From contig JAAHIC010000021.1 in NCBI GenBank assembly GCA_010671965.1, positions 1 through 15,872 of the forward strand: DNA of 15,872 bases, written 5' to 3'. Made by a program: the position numbers and the translations under genes. The first letter of the stretch is position 1. The number at the start of each line of letters is the position of its first letter. The notes beneath the pieces are model-generated. The model saw only the letters and a list, made by a program, of their open reading frames with translations, made no database searches and was not told the DNA's origin. Shown one piece after another: positions 1 to 6,534 of this stretch. The stretch comes from Leptolyngbya sp. SIO4C5. GTDB taxonomy: Bacteria; Cyanobacteriota; Cyanobacteriia; Phormidesmidales; Phormidesmidaceae.

Positions 1-93
1 ATAAAAACCAGCTCTCTCAAAAAAGTACAAGCTCTATGCTGCTACATCTAAGCAGCATAGAGCTTGTACTTTTTTGAGAGAGCTGGTTTTTAT
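1..93. repeat. Perfect 43-bp inverted repeat, possible nested bidirectional terminator
   Basis: Bases 1-43 are the exact reverse complement of bases 51-93, with a 7-base loop (ACATCTA). The stem has two nested terminator-like layers. An inner stem (GTACAAGCTC...) is bordered by an A6 tract on the left and a T6 tract on the right. An outer stem (CCAGCTCTCTC/GAGAGAGCTGG) is bordered by AAAAA and TTTTT. Each layer would therefore end in a U-run when transcribed from either side. The repeat touches the first base of the window, so it may extend further and its left neighbour is unknown. It could be a strong bidirectional terminator or a small palindromic mobile element; the sequence alone does not decide. 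Confidence 0.8.
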
Positions 94-401
94 CCTAGCG
101 ACTCTCTCTGCTTTTTCCTATTGGCGATAGTCAAACCCCCCGCTACCACCACTGACCGCTCCCCTTGCTAAACTAGAGTCAGCTTGGTATCAAAAAGAAC
201 TTTGACTTGAACTTTGACTTCAAGAGAACCGTTTAGCTTCATTCTCATTGGTTTTAATTACAGTTTCTTTACCGCAATCGAAGTGATTACACTTACACTA
301 AAAAGACGCTTGATTTTGGGAAGCTGGATGATGAGTTACCCTAGAGGACACGTTCTGTTAAGTTCCTGATGAGGCAGTCGGGCAGATATTTTAGCCCATT
401 A
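94..401. other. Intergenic stretch without a recognisable gene
   Basis: No ORF of useful length with a ribosome-binding site is seen on either strand between the palindrome and the promoter of the next gene. The only ordered element is the 12-bp tandem duplication at 197-220, listed separately. The rest is unremarkable AT-rich upstream DNA. Confidence 0.5.
197..220. repeat. Tandem pair of a 12-bp direct repeat
   Basis: The unit GAACTTTGACTT occurs twice head to tail, at 197-208 and 209-220, with no mismatch. Direct repeats of this size upstream of a gene can be paired sites for a response regulator. The unit does not match a cyanobacterial motif that I recognise (not HLR1, NtcA or the PhoB box). 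It lies about 270 bases before the next start codon and upstream of the proposed promoter, so a regulatory role is only a guess. Confidence 0.5.
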
Positions 402-429
402 TTGAGATCAGCTTTTAGGCAGCTATAGT
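402..429 (+). promoter_or_regulatory. Probable sigma70-type promoter
   Basis: TTGAGA at 402-407 (5 of 6 to the -35 consensus) and TATAGT at 424-429 (5 of 6 to the -10 consensus) are separated by 16 bases. Transcription would start near 436 and give a leader of about 50 bases before the start codon at 487. A short imperfect palindrome (GGCAG...CTGCC) encloses the -10 box. Confidence 0.5.
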
Positions 430-486
430 GACTGCCGTTTATTACTCAAAATCATTGTTCAAAGCGTTTTTAGCTGAGGAGAATTC

Positions 487-798
487 ATGCTACACCGCAA
501 GATCTACCAACTCTGCTGTGACGAAACTGAGGTCTGGATCTTTCTGCGGGATCAGCAGCGGTGGATTGAACGTGCTCAGATTCTAGATATTGAAGGCGAG
601 CTGGTAACCATTCGCTATGAAAGTGAAGAGGAAGATGAAACCTGTTCTTGGGAGGAAATGGTGCGCTTAGAGAGCATTGGCGCTATCACCAAGAAGCTCT
701 CTACTGTACCCAGAGGCGACGTGGATTTGTTTGTTTCCGATGATTGCCCTGAGTCTGAGCAAATTCGCGATCGCTACCCAGAATCTAACGCTGACTAA
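487..798 (+). CDS. Small conserved acidic cyanobacterial protein (DUF6679-like)
   Basis: This 103-residue soluble protein has no signal peptide or membrane segment. It is rich in acidic residues, with an EEEDE run near residues 47-51, and has conserved-looking tryptophans (W17, W26, W55) and four cysteines (C10, C11, C53, C87). The N-terminal half alternates like a small beta-barrel (VWIFLRDQQRWIERAQI then ELVTIRYESE), the pattern of a short SH3- or Tudor-like fold, but that is inference. From memory it resembles a cyanobacteria-wide small protein family filed as DUF6679, with no known function. The start is well supported: GAGGAG lies 6 bases upstream of the ATG, and a promoter-like pair lies at 402-429. 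It converges with the beta-CASP gene, 22 bases between stops. Confidence 0.85.
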   Translation: MLHRKIYQLCCDETEVWIFLRDQQRWIERAQILDIEGELVTIRYESEEEDETCSWEEMVRLESIGAITKKLSTVPRGDVDLFVSDDCPESEQIRDRYPESNAD

Positions 799-820
799 TG
801 CCTGCCCCCTGTCTCTGTGC

Positions 821-2452
821 CTACTCATCCCCTTGATCAGAGAGATCGAGGTATTCAGCCGCAGGTTCAAAGGCGGGGCAGTAGCCCGCGGGCGAAACTT
901 CAAATCGAAACAGGGCAGAGGCTTGATTCCAGCAGCGCTGTTCCTTGAAATAGGCACAGGTGGCGCAGCAGTCTATCGTGAGCTGAGTTAAAGAGCTGGC
1001 GTCTCGCCGCAGCAGCGATCGCTGCGTAATGCCTTTGAGCACCAGATCGTCCCCCTGCCAGCGCACCTCCACCAGTCCCGTATCAGCTAGCTGCTGCCAG
1101 CGCTCATCTTTAGTAATCGCTAAGGGCAGCGTAACGGTGACCTCATCGGTGGTTTCTGAAAGCTCTCCTTCATGGACAGTTTCTGGCGCAGCAGGCTGCA
1201 AAAACAGCTCGCCAATAGGCAGCTCAACTAAAGTGCCGGCTGAGGGTAAATGCAGGTGATAGCGACTTTGTAACTCTTCTAGATTGGCTAGATCAGTCAG
1301 GTTGCTAAACGAGCCGTGCACAAAGACAACGTGCTGAGGCCGCAAATTGTGAATAAACTGGGTTGTCCCAGCGCGATCGCAGTGGCTAGAGAGCAGATAG
1401 GATTCAACGCGAGGACTAGGGCGATCGGCATCAGGAAGGTCAGATTTGGCCGCTGAGATATCCCAGGGGGCTGTTTCGGGGACAAAAGTAACCCAGCGGC
1501 GATGGCGCTGCTGCCAGTAGCGGCTGAGATTGCTATTACGGTGAGCCACCACAATGCTGGGCACTGAGAGATCGGGCAGCTCATCGGCCCCTAACCGCCG
1601 TACCCGTGGCAATACTCGCTCATCCCAAAACAGCGGCTGATAGCGGGCAAAGTTTTGCACGCTGCCGGGAAAATGGGGCAGCAGCTCCAGATAGGCATCA
1701 CAGCCAGCCGCAACGGTGGTATCGACCCAAACGTTGATATTACGGCCAGTAAAGTGGTGATGGCTGCGCAGCAGCATCAGCAGTTCCTGCCCTAGCCCGA
1801 CTGTGGGGACTGGCAGCAGCACCGCATAGTTCGCGGTTAAAAACTGATTGATGCTAGCCGCCAACTGATTCTCCTGCTGGCGGCGGTGAGGATAGCGGAC
1901 AGCCCCATAGCTGCCTTCTAAAATCAGCACGTCAGGCTTGAGGCCGCGCAAATCATCTAGAGCCATGCCCTCGACGAGCCGAGAATTAGAGAGAAAAAAA
2001 TCGCCTGTGTAAAAGAGAGTATAGGTGCGCTGAGGGGTCGCGTAGCTTAGCAGAAAAGCCGCAGCGCCCGGCAGATGCCCGGCTGGCCAAAGCTGAACGC
2101 TTAAGCCTTCAGCAAATTCAACTGGCGTCCGCCAGGGCAGCGCATGGCAAAAGTCGGCCTCGGCTTGATCAGGCCAGTTGAGCGGCAAGAGATGAGCCGT
2201 GACTTCGCTGCCATAGATCGGCACTTGAGGAAACTGGCGATGAAACTCCAGTAGTCCACGGGCATGATCGGCATGGGCATGACTGCACAAGACCCAATCT
2301 GCAGGGGGCTGAGTTTCCTCAGCCCAGTCCAGCATTGTCTCCCCCACAGCACCACAGTCCAACAAGATGCGGTGAGGCCCCATACGCACTTGCAAACAAA
2401 CCCCCTCGGCGTTGTGAGCAACACCGTAGGGCAAGCAAGACAGATCAGTCAC
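821..2452 (-). CDS. Beta-CASP metallo-beta-lactamase fold protein (COG1236/CPSF73-like)
   Basis: The 543 residues have the metal-site and beta-CASP motifs of RNA-processing nucleases: LLDCG near 30-34, HAHADH at 58-63 (H58, H60, D62, H63), H126 in GHLPGA, D151 in TGDF, E179 in EGSYG (motif A), H357 in SSHCD (motif B) and H379 in VHG (motif C). Histidine at motif C is typical of RNA rather than DNA enzymes. The family cuts or trims RNA; the substrate here is unknown. Residues about 440-543 form an extra C-terminal module ending in a cysteine cluster (C496-x2-C499-x7-C507-x17-C525) that could bind zinc or an Fe-S cluster. The start is GTG, with AAGGA 6-7 bases upstream; no ATG fits. It stands alone and converges with the small gene ending at 798. 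Confidence 0.85.
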   Translation of the reverse strand: MTDLSCLPYGVAHNAEGVCLQVRMGPHRILLDCGAVGETMLDWAEETQPPADWVLCSHAHADHARGLLEFHRQFPQVPIYGSEVTAHLLPLNWPDQAEADFCHALPWRTPVEFAEGLSVQLWPAGHLPGAAAFLLSYATPQRTYTLFYTGDFFLSNSRLVEGMALDDLRGLKPDVLILEGSYGAVRYPHRRQQENQLAASINQFLTANYAVLLPVPTVGLGQELLMLLRSHHHFTGRNINVWVDTTVAAGCDAYLELLPHFPGSVQNFARYQPLFWDERVLPRVRRLGADELPDLSVPSIVVAHRNSNLSRYWQQRHRRWVTFVPETAPWDISAAKSDLPDADRPSPRVESYLLSSHCDRAGTTQFIHNLRPQHVVFVHGSFSNLTDLANLEELQSRYHLHLPSAGTLVELPIGELFLQPAAPETVHEGELSETTDEVTVTLPLAITKDERWQQLADTGLVEVRWQGDDLVLKGITQRSLLRRDASSLTQLTIDCCATCAYFKEQRCWNQASALFRFEVSPAGYCPAFEPAAEYLDLSDQGDE

Positions 2453-2513
2453 GGTAAATCCTTGAGATAGGCGCAGTAACTCAGGCTGTCATCATGGCTA
2501 GCAACCATATGAC

Positions 2514-2636
2514 CTAGTGAGCAGAGCCATTACCGTGGTAATCGTCAGTGTTGTAAAAACCGTTTTTAGCGCCAAAAAATAGGCAGGCAGGGACAAACAG
2601 AGCTGAGAGAATAAGTAGGATCGCTTTGAGTTCCAT
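2514..2636 (-). CDS. 40-residue single-membrane-span protein (photosynthetic/NDH-1 small-subunit type)
   Basis: This is a short gene of ATG, 40 codons and TAG. Residues about 4-22 form one hydrophobic helix (KAILLILSALFVPACLFFG). A polar tail follows, with aromatic and acidic residues (NGFYNTDDYHGNGSAH). The N terminus is not a cleavable signal; the layout is that of the tiny one-helix subunits of thylakoid complexes. The tail looks highly conserved in cyanobacteria from memory, and the best candidate is an NDH-1 small subunit such as NdhP (about 40 residues, one helix). I cannot confirm that identity, so no symbol is given. There is no clear Shine-Dalgarno sequence (CATTCTT before the ATG). 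It is the only gene between 2453 and 2769, and a strong hairpin lies 44 bases upstream of its start. Confidence 0.75.
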   Translation of the reverse strand: MELKAILLILSALFVPACLFFGAKNGFYNTDDYHGNGSAH

Positions 2637-2679
2637 AAGAATGTTGAGTCCAGTTTCTCAATAAAGCTTATTTAATAGT

Positions 2680-2708
2680 GAGACTCGGCTAGCTGCTAGC
2701 CAAGTCTC
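2680..2708. repeat. 14-bp inverted repeat hairpin upstream of the small membrane-protein gene
   Basis: Bases 2680-2693 and 2695-2708 are inverted copies (GAGACTCGGCTAGC against GCTAGCCAAGTCTC) with one mismatch. The central GGCTAGC-T-GCTAGCC is perfect. There is no T-run on the plus side. On the minus side the hairpin is followed by ACTATTAAATAAG, just ahead of the 40-residue gene. It could be an upstream terminator, an operator or a leader structure. Confidence 0.55.
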
Positions 2709-2769
2709 TCAGGGTTTAATTCCTTGCTTAATCGTACCAAGTCCTCTTTGAAAACAACAGCTAGGCGGT

Positions 2770-2991
2770 ATGTCTGTTTTGCCCCCTTTTGGCTTAATAG
2801 GGGCTGAATGGTTCTCGCGCTCAGCAGTTGAAGCTGAGCCTGATTTAATCGGCTACAAGCTGGTACGTGCTTTTGGCGATGGTGCCCAATCTAGCCATCT
2901 TGGTACAAACGACGCGAATTGTCTTAGTTAGGCAGCCGAACAGCTCTGATGCTGGTATGCGGCTGATTCGGCGGCTGTTTTCAAGCCCTAA
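2770..2991 (+). pseudogene. Remnant of a 3-methyladenine DNA glycosylase (MPG/AAG family) gene with internal deletion
   Basis: The first 40 codons from the ATG read like the N terminus of alkyladenine DNA glycosylases: EWFSRSAVEAEPDLIGYKL followed by VRAFGDG, compared with the family pattern WF.RPA.EVAPDLIG..LVR.F.DG. Near 2890 the similarity jumps to the family's C terminus. In the +1 frame 2891-2950 gives LAILVQTTRIVLVRQP. Back in the first frame 2953-2991 gives [12 protein letters not shown] and a stop, matching the usual ...WRWY..DSPAVSKP end. The catalytic middle (VETEAY, DPACHAYR and roughly 120 residues) is absent, and in-frame stops occur at 2929 and 2947. Intact members are about 200 residues, so this cannot make an enzyme. 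Its stop overlaps the last codon of the convergent lipoprotein gene. A translated 53-residue fragment (2770-2931) is possible but unlikely to matter. Confidence 0.75.
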
Positions 2992-3548
2992 AGCGCGATG
3001 GCTTCGCCCCGCTCGGTAAATCGGACAGAGCGAATATTCCAGTCAGAATTGTTTAACAGAGTTTCTCGCAAACTGCCAAAGACAGCGAGCTGTTCACAGC
3101 TTGAAAGAGAAACTAGCTGCCGCTGGGACTGGGGTGACAGACGCAAATCAACGGTGGCTTCCCGGCTACCTTCGTCAAGACTGACCCGGTAGCCAGCTAA
3201 ATCGAAACCAATGCCCGTTTGCTCATTACTGAGCACTTTGCTAACTGCCTGTTCCATCGCTCTATCAGCATCGACCTGCACTATTTGAGGGACAAAGCTG
3301 CTGCAGGTGCTATCTATTTCGTAGATGGTGATAGCGGTTTGGGGCGCAGTAGTGGTCGGCATCGCCTCGCCGGGCGCGGCAATGCGATCAGCCGGTGCCG
3401 AGTTGGCGGATGTAGAGGGCTGCAGGGCTGTGCTAGTAGATGGGGTAGAGGAGAGGCGATCGCTATTTTGGCCTGTAGGCTGGCAACTCGCAGCCAGCAG
3501 AGCGAGGCCGCCTGCTAGAAACCAGAATAGGTGATTTGCCTGTCTCAT
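2988..3548 (-). CDS. GerMN-domain lipoprotein
   Basis: The 186-residue precursor begins with a lipoprotein signal peptide: a hydrophobic stretch at residues 8-20 and the lipobox LAASC, with the lipidated cysteine at C22. A Ser/Thr/Pro/Ala-rich linker covers about 25-70. Residues 72-186 resemble the GerMN domain (family pattern: a beta strand TITIYEID, a helix with a variable gap, then TVDLRLS and a C-terminal NIRSVRF strand). C82 and C151 could form a disulfide. GerMN domains are named from spore-germination proteins but occur widely in cyanobacterial envelope lipoproteins of unknown role. It is predicted on the periplasmic face of a membrane. It is divergent from pyrB across about 98 bases. 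No clear Shine-Dalgarno sequence precedes the ATG. Confidence 0.75.
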   Translation of the reverse strand: MRQANHLFWFLAGGLALLAASCQPTGQNSDRLSSTPSTSTALQPSTSANSAPADRIAAPGEAMPTTTAPQTAITIYEIDSTCSSFVPQIVQVDADRAMEQAVSKVLSNEQTGIGFDLAGYRVSLDEGSREATVDLRLSPQSQRQLVSLSSCEQLAVFGSLRETLLNNSDWNIRSVRFTERGEAIAL

Positions 3549-3646
3549 CAGATGGAATACTGGGTACGGAATACGCTGAGGCTAAAAGGTACGCCCTTAC
3601 TGTAGCAATTCTTGCAGTTCCTGAATTTCTGGGGGAGTCAGTCACT

Positions 3647-4660
3647 ATGGTGGAGAAGACGTGGCAGCGTCAGCACATTATTTCGCTGGAAACTTTCACG
3701 CCAGCGGAGTACGAAACGGTAATGCAAACGGCTGAAAGCTTTCGCCAAGTTCTGTCACGGCGAACGAAGAAAGTCCCGGCACTGCAGGGGCAAGTTGTCA
3801 CTAACATGTTTTTTGAGCCATCTACCCGTACCCGCAGCAGCTTTGAGCTAGCGGCAAAGCGGCTTTCTGCCGATGCGCTCAATTTTTCCCCCGGTACCTC
3901 GTCTCTCAGCAAAGGCGAAACCATTCTAGATACGGCTAAGACCTATCTGGCAATGGGAACTGACCTGATGGTGATTCGGCATCAGGAAGCTGGCGTCCCG
4001 TTAGCGATCGCCCGTGAGCTAGATCGCATAGGAGCCTCAGTTAGCGTACTCAACGCCGGCGACGGGCAGCACGCTCATCCCTCTCAGGCTTTGCTGGATC
4101 TATTCACCCTCTGTTCGGTCTTGGATCCAGAAGCGCCCAGCATCAACTCGCTTAAAGGCAAAAAAGTGGTGATTGTAGGGGATATTCTGCACTCGCGGGT
4201 AGCTCGCTCCAATTTGTGGAGCCTGACTGCCTGTGGGGCTGCGGTGCATCTAGTCGCTCCGCCAACGCTGCTGCCAACCCAGTTTGCTATTCCTTTTCAA
4301 ACGGCGATCGCCGGCAGCAATCAGCCCCGCCAGGTGCAGATTCACCATCAGCTTCAGCCCGCCTTAGCAGATGCCGACTTTGTTATGGCCCTGCGGCTGC
4401 AGCGCGAACGCATGACCCAGCATCTGCTGCCCAGCCTGCGAGAATATCACCAGCAGTTTGGCATCACCCGCGATCGCCTTACTCACTGTCACCCGGCGGT
4501 TAAACTGCTACATCCCGGCCCAACGAACCGGGGAGTTGAAGTCAGTTCTGACGTCATGGACGATCCGGCTCTGAGCTTGGTGAGTCAGCAGGTCACCAGC
4601 GGCGTGGCCGTACGAATGGCGCTGCTCTACCTCATCGGAACCTACAACTCTGATGAATAG
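3647..4660 (+). CDS. pyrB: Aspartate carbamoyltransferase catalytic subunit
   Basis: PyrB joins carbamoyl phosphate to aspartate, the first committed step of pyrimidine synthesis, in the cytoplasm. With the start at 3647 the protein has 337 residues, the usual size. It shows the carbamoyl-phosphate site STRTR at 59-63, K89 in SSLSKGE, HPSQ at 144-147, MALRLQRER at 248-256 and HPGPTNRG at 289-296. The reading frame is open back to 3536, but those 37 extra codons overlap the divergent lipoprotein start and do not belong to the family. GGGGGAG 9 bases before the ATG at 3647 marks the true start. No regulatory-chain gene (pyrI) is nearby. No pyrR-type attenuator is evident in the short leader. 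Confidence 0.95.
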   Translation: MVEKTWQRQHIISLETFTPAEYETVMQTAESFRQVLSRRTKKVPALQGQVVTNMFFEPSTRTRSSFELAAKRLSADALNFSPGTSSLSKGETILDTAKTYLAMGTDLMVIRHQEAGVPLAIARELDRIGASVSVLNAGDGQHAHPSQALLDLFTLCSVLDPEAPSINSLKGKKVVIVGDILHSRVARSNLWSLTACGAAVHLVAPPTLLPTQFAIPFQTAIAGSNQPRQVQIHHQLQPALADADFVMALRLQRERMTQHLLPSLREYHQQFGITRDRLTHCHPAVKLLHPGPTNRGVEVSSDVMDDPALSLVSQQVTSGVAVRMALLYLIGTYNSDE

Positions 4661-4769
4661 GCTTTTCTAGCTTCAAGAGGCTTCGAGTTACACTGCTTAA
4701 AGGAATCTATTTAGCCTGAGTCTGCGTCAAGCAAATTAGACTTCCCTGTCCCTTCGACCCGTTTCTCCC

Positions 4770-5483
4770 ATGCAGCCCTGTTTAGATCCTAGATGTCATC
4801 ATCTTCAATCTAGCGCTCACAAAGCCCAGTTGCTGATGGGCGCGATCGCTTTGGTCGGCGGCTTTGCTGGTTTTGAGCTGTTAGCCGGACGCTTTAGCCA
4901 CAGTTTGGCCCTCGTAGCTGATTCAGGGCACATGCTGGCGGATACGTCAGCACTAGCACTGGCGCTGATTGCTACCTGGATGGCGCGATGGGCCGTGGGG
5001 CAGCAGACCCAAATTGAAGGCACAGCAGCGCTGATTAACAGTATGAGTCTCTTGATTATGGCCGGTATGATCGCCTGGGAAGCGCTGCGACACTTGCAGT
5101 CTCCCCCCAGCGAAATCCTCAGCCTGCCGATGTTGCTGACAGCGCTGGTAGGATTGGCGGTTAATGGCGTCAACCTTTACTGGCTGCACCGCGAAAGCCT
5201 GCAAGATCTCAATCTGCGCGGCGCATTTTTACATGTGATAGCTGACACGCTGAGTTCCGTTGGCGTGATTTTGGCGGCGATCGCCGTAGCGATTTGGCAG
5301 TGGACGTGGATGGACGGTTTAGTTGGTCTGTTGGTAGCAGGACTGATTGCGATCAGCGCCGTGCCGCTGATTAAACAGAGCTGGCAGGCTATCTGCGATC
5401 GCCCCGCCCCGGCCCAGCCAACTGCGGCCCTAACAACCTGGGATATCTCCCAATTCTCCCGGCAAATTCAGCCGAAACGGTAG
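4770..5483 (+). CDS. Cation diffusion facilitator (CDF) transporter, zinc-type, without C-terminal domain
   Basis: This 237-residue inner-membrane protein has about six membrane helices. The metal-binding quartet is H54 and D58 in DSGHMLAD (helix 2) and H155 and D159 in LHVIAD (helix 5). The HxxxD/HxxxD arrangement is typical of Zn2+-transporting CDF proteins, which exchange metal for protons. The N terminus has a small metal-binding-like patch (CLDPRCHH). After helix 6 (about 185-205) only some 30 low-complexity residues remain, so the usual 80-100-residue cytoplasmic domain with its VHDLHVW-like signature is missing. None of the three downstream frames resumes it before 5585. It may be one of the naturally short CDF proteins or a truncated gene. 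There is no Shine-Dalgarno sequence before the ATG at 4770. Confidence 0.85.
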   Translation: MQPCLDPRCHHLQSSAHKAQLLMGAIALVGGFAGFELLAGRFSHSLALVADSGHMLADTSALALALIATWMARWAVGQQTQIEGTAALINSMSLLIMAGMIAWEALRHLQSPPSEILSLPMLLTALVGLAVNGVNLYWLHRESLQDLNLRGAFLHVIADTLSSVGVILAAIAVAIWQWTWMDGLVGLLVAGLIAISAVPLIKQSWQAICDRPAPAQPTAALTTWDISQFSRQIQPKR

Positions 5484-5584
5484 ATAATTCGGCCTTAACG
5501 ATATTGCCTCATCCTGTTACATTGCTTGCGCTGGATTCAGCTCAAGCGATAAGCTCAAGCCACTGAATTCCCCTAGGTGACATT

Positions 5585-6436
5585 GTGGCGGTGACAGAGA
5601 ATCAAATTCAGGCAGGAGAACTTAACTGGTTCTACCGGGAAGCAACGCCTATTGGCGAGAGCGATAAACTGCCTGTTTTGCTATTGCACGGCATCGTCGC
5701 TCAGAGCTATAGCTGGCGCCATATTATGGCCGATCTCGCCGCTCAGGGATTTCGGGCGATCGCCCCTGACTGGATCGGTCACGGCTTTTCTGACAAGCCT
5801 GACAAGCGCACCTTTGCCTATACCCCTGCTGCGTTTTTAGCCGGGCTAGAGCAGTTCATCGCCGCTTTGGCACTCGATCGTTTCCACCTCGTTGTCCAAG
5901 GCTATCTGGGGGGTTCAGTGGGGCTTAAGTACGCTCTGCAGCATTCTGAGCAAATAGAGCGGCTAATTGTGCTCAACACGCCGCTCTCACCAACAGCCAA
6001 GCTCCCCTGGCGCATCAAACAGCTAGGACTGCCGTTAGTCGGTGAGATGGCTACCCAGGATCCGCTGCTGGTCGATCGCACTTTAGAAGGGGGCGGCCCT
6101 TATCAGGTAGACGATGCTGACCTAGATATCTATCGCCGTCCCTTCCTCACCAGTTCCGCCGCTGGTAGAGCCTTGTTTGTCACAGTGCGAAACCTTCAGC
6201 TCAAAGCTATTACAGCAGAAATTGCCGCCGGATTTAAGGACTGGCAACGGCCCGTCCTCGTGGCTTGGGGACTCAGCGATCCCTGGCTGGATGCCGCCGC
6301 AGCTGAAACCTTTGCCCAGCAGTTTACCTTGGGCGAATTTGCGGCTCTAGCAGAAGTGGGGCATTACGCCCAGGAAGACTGGGCTGAGAAAGTCAGCCAA
6401 ACCCTGCTGCCTTTTTTAAAACAGATGACGCTCTAG
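5585..6436 (+). CDS. Alpha/beta-hydrolase-fold protein with an altered nucleophile elbow
   Basis: The 283 residues follow the haloalkane dehalogenase/epoxide hydrolase-like fold: strand and oxyanion motif LLLHG (32-36), PDWIGHGFSDKP (61-72), nucleophile elbow VVQGYLGG (103-110), acid loop GLSDPWLD with D232, and late histidine H260 in EVGHYAQED. The elbow should read G-x-(S or D)-x-G; here the nucleophile position holds Y107 and the first Gly is Gln. Acid and histidine remain, but ordinary ester or dehalogenase chemistry is not expected. I recall related cyanobacterial proteins with QGFLG or similar at this place, so it may be a family trait and not a recent defect. The start is GTG at 5585 after TAGGTGA; GTG at 5591 is also possible. 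No signal peptide. Substrate unknown. Confidence 0.8.
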   Translation: MAVTENQIQAGELNWFYREATPIGESDKLPVLLLHGIVAQSYSWRHIMADLAAQGFRAIAPDWIGHGFSDKPDKRTFAYTPAAFLAGLEQFIAALALDRFHLVVQGYLGGSVGLKYALQHSEQIERLIVLNTPLSPTAKLPWRIKQLGLPLVGEMATQDPLLVDRTLEGGGPYQVDDADLDIYRRPFLTSSAAGRALFVTVRNLQLKAITAEIAAGFKDWQRPVLVAWGLSDPWLDAAAAETFAQQFTLGEFAALAEVGHYAQEDWAEKVSQTLLPFLKQMTL

Positions 6437-6438
6437 CG

Positions 6439-6467
6439 CCCAAAGACTTCGGTTAGCAGCGTTTGGG
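6439..6467. repeat. Short inverted repeat between the hydrolase and ATPase genes
   Basis: CCCAAA at 6439-6444 pairs with TTTGGG at 6462-6467 across 17 bases, starting just after the hydrolase stop at 6434-6436. It is followed by ATTATAA, not a real T-run, so it is at best a weak terminator or part of the ATPase promoter region. Confidence 0.25.
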
Positions 6468-6534
6468 ATTATAACTGAAGCATCTGAAGCCTTGATTGAC
6501 GCCTGCCCCGCCGCTTTGCGCTGCGGTGTATCTC

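Noticed and set aside
667..991. Open frames on both strands across the convergent gene ends
   Set aside because: They overlap two well-supported genes in other frames and show no coding features.
3536..3646. 37-codon N-terminal extension of pyrB
   Set aside because: It overlaps the start of the divergent lipoprotein gene, is unlike PyrB, and a good GGGGGAG precedes the ATG at 3647.
4216..4503. Open frame of 95 codons overlapping pyrB
   Set aside because: It is a frame shadow of pyrB with biased Ala/Ser/Arg composition and no family resemblance.
4817..5204. Two antisense open frames under the CDF gene
   Set aside because: They mirror membrane-helix codons of the transporter, lack ribosome-binding sites and resemble nothing known.
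5536..5568. Repeated AGCTCAAGC between the CDF and hydrolase genes
   Set aside because: Two 9-base copies with a short gap are within chance expectation, and no regulatory site is recognised.
6496..6534. 13-codon extension of the P-type ATPase from a TTG
   Set aside because: The ATG at 6535 matches the family start, and the upstream codons show no ribosome-binding site.
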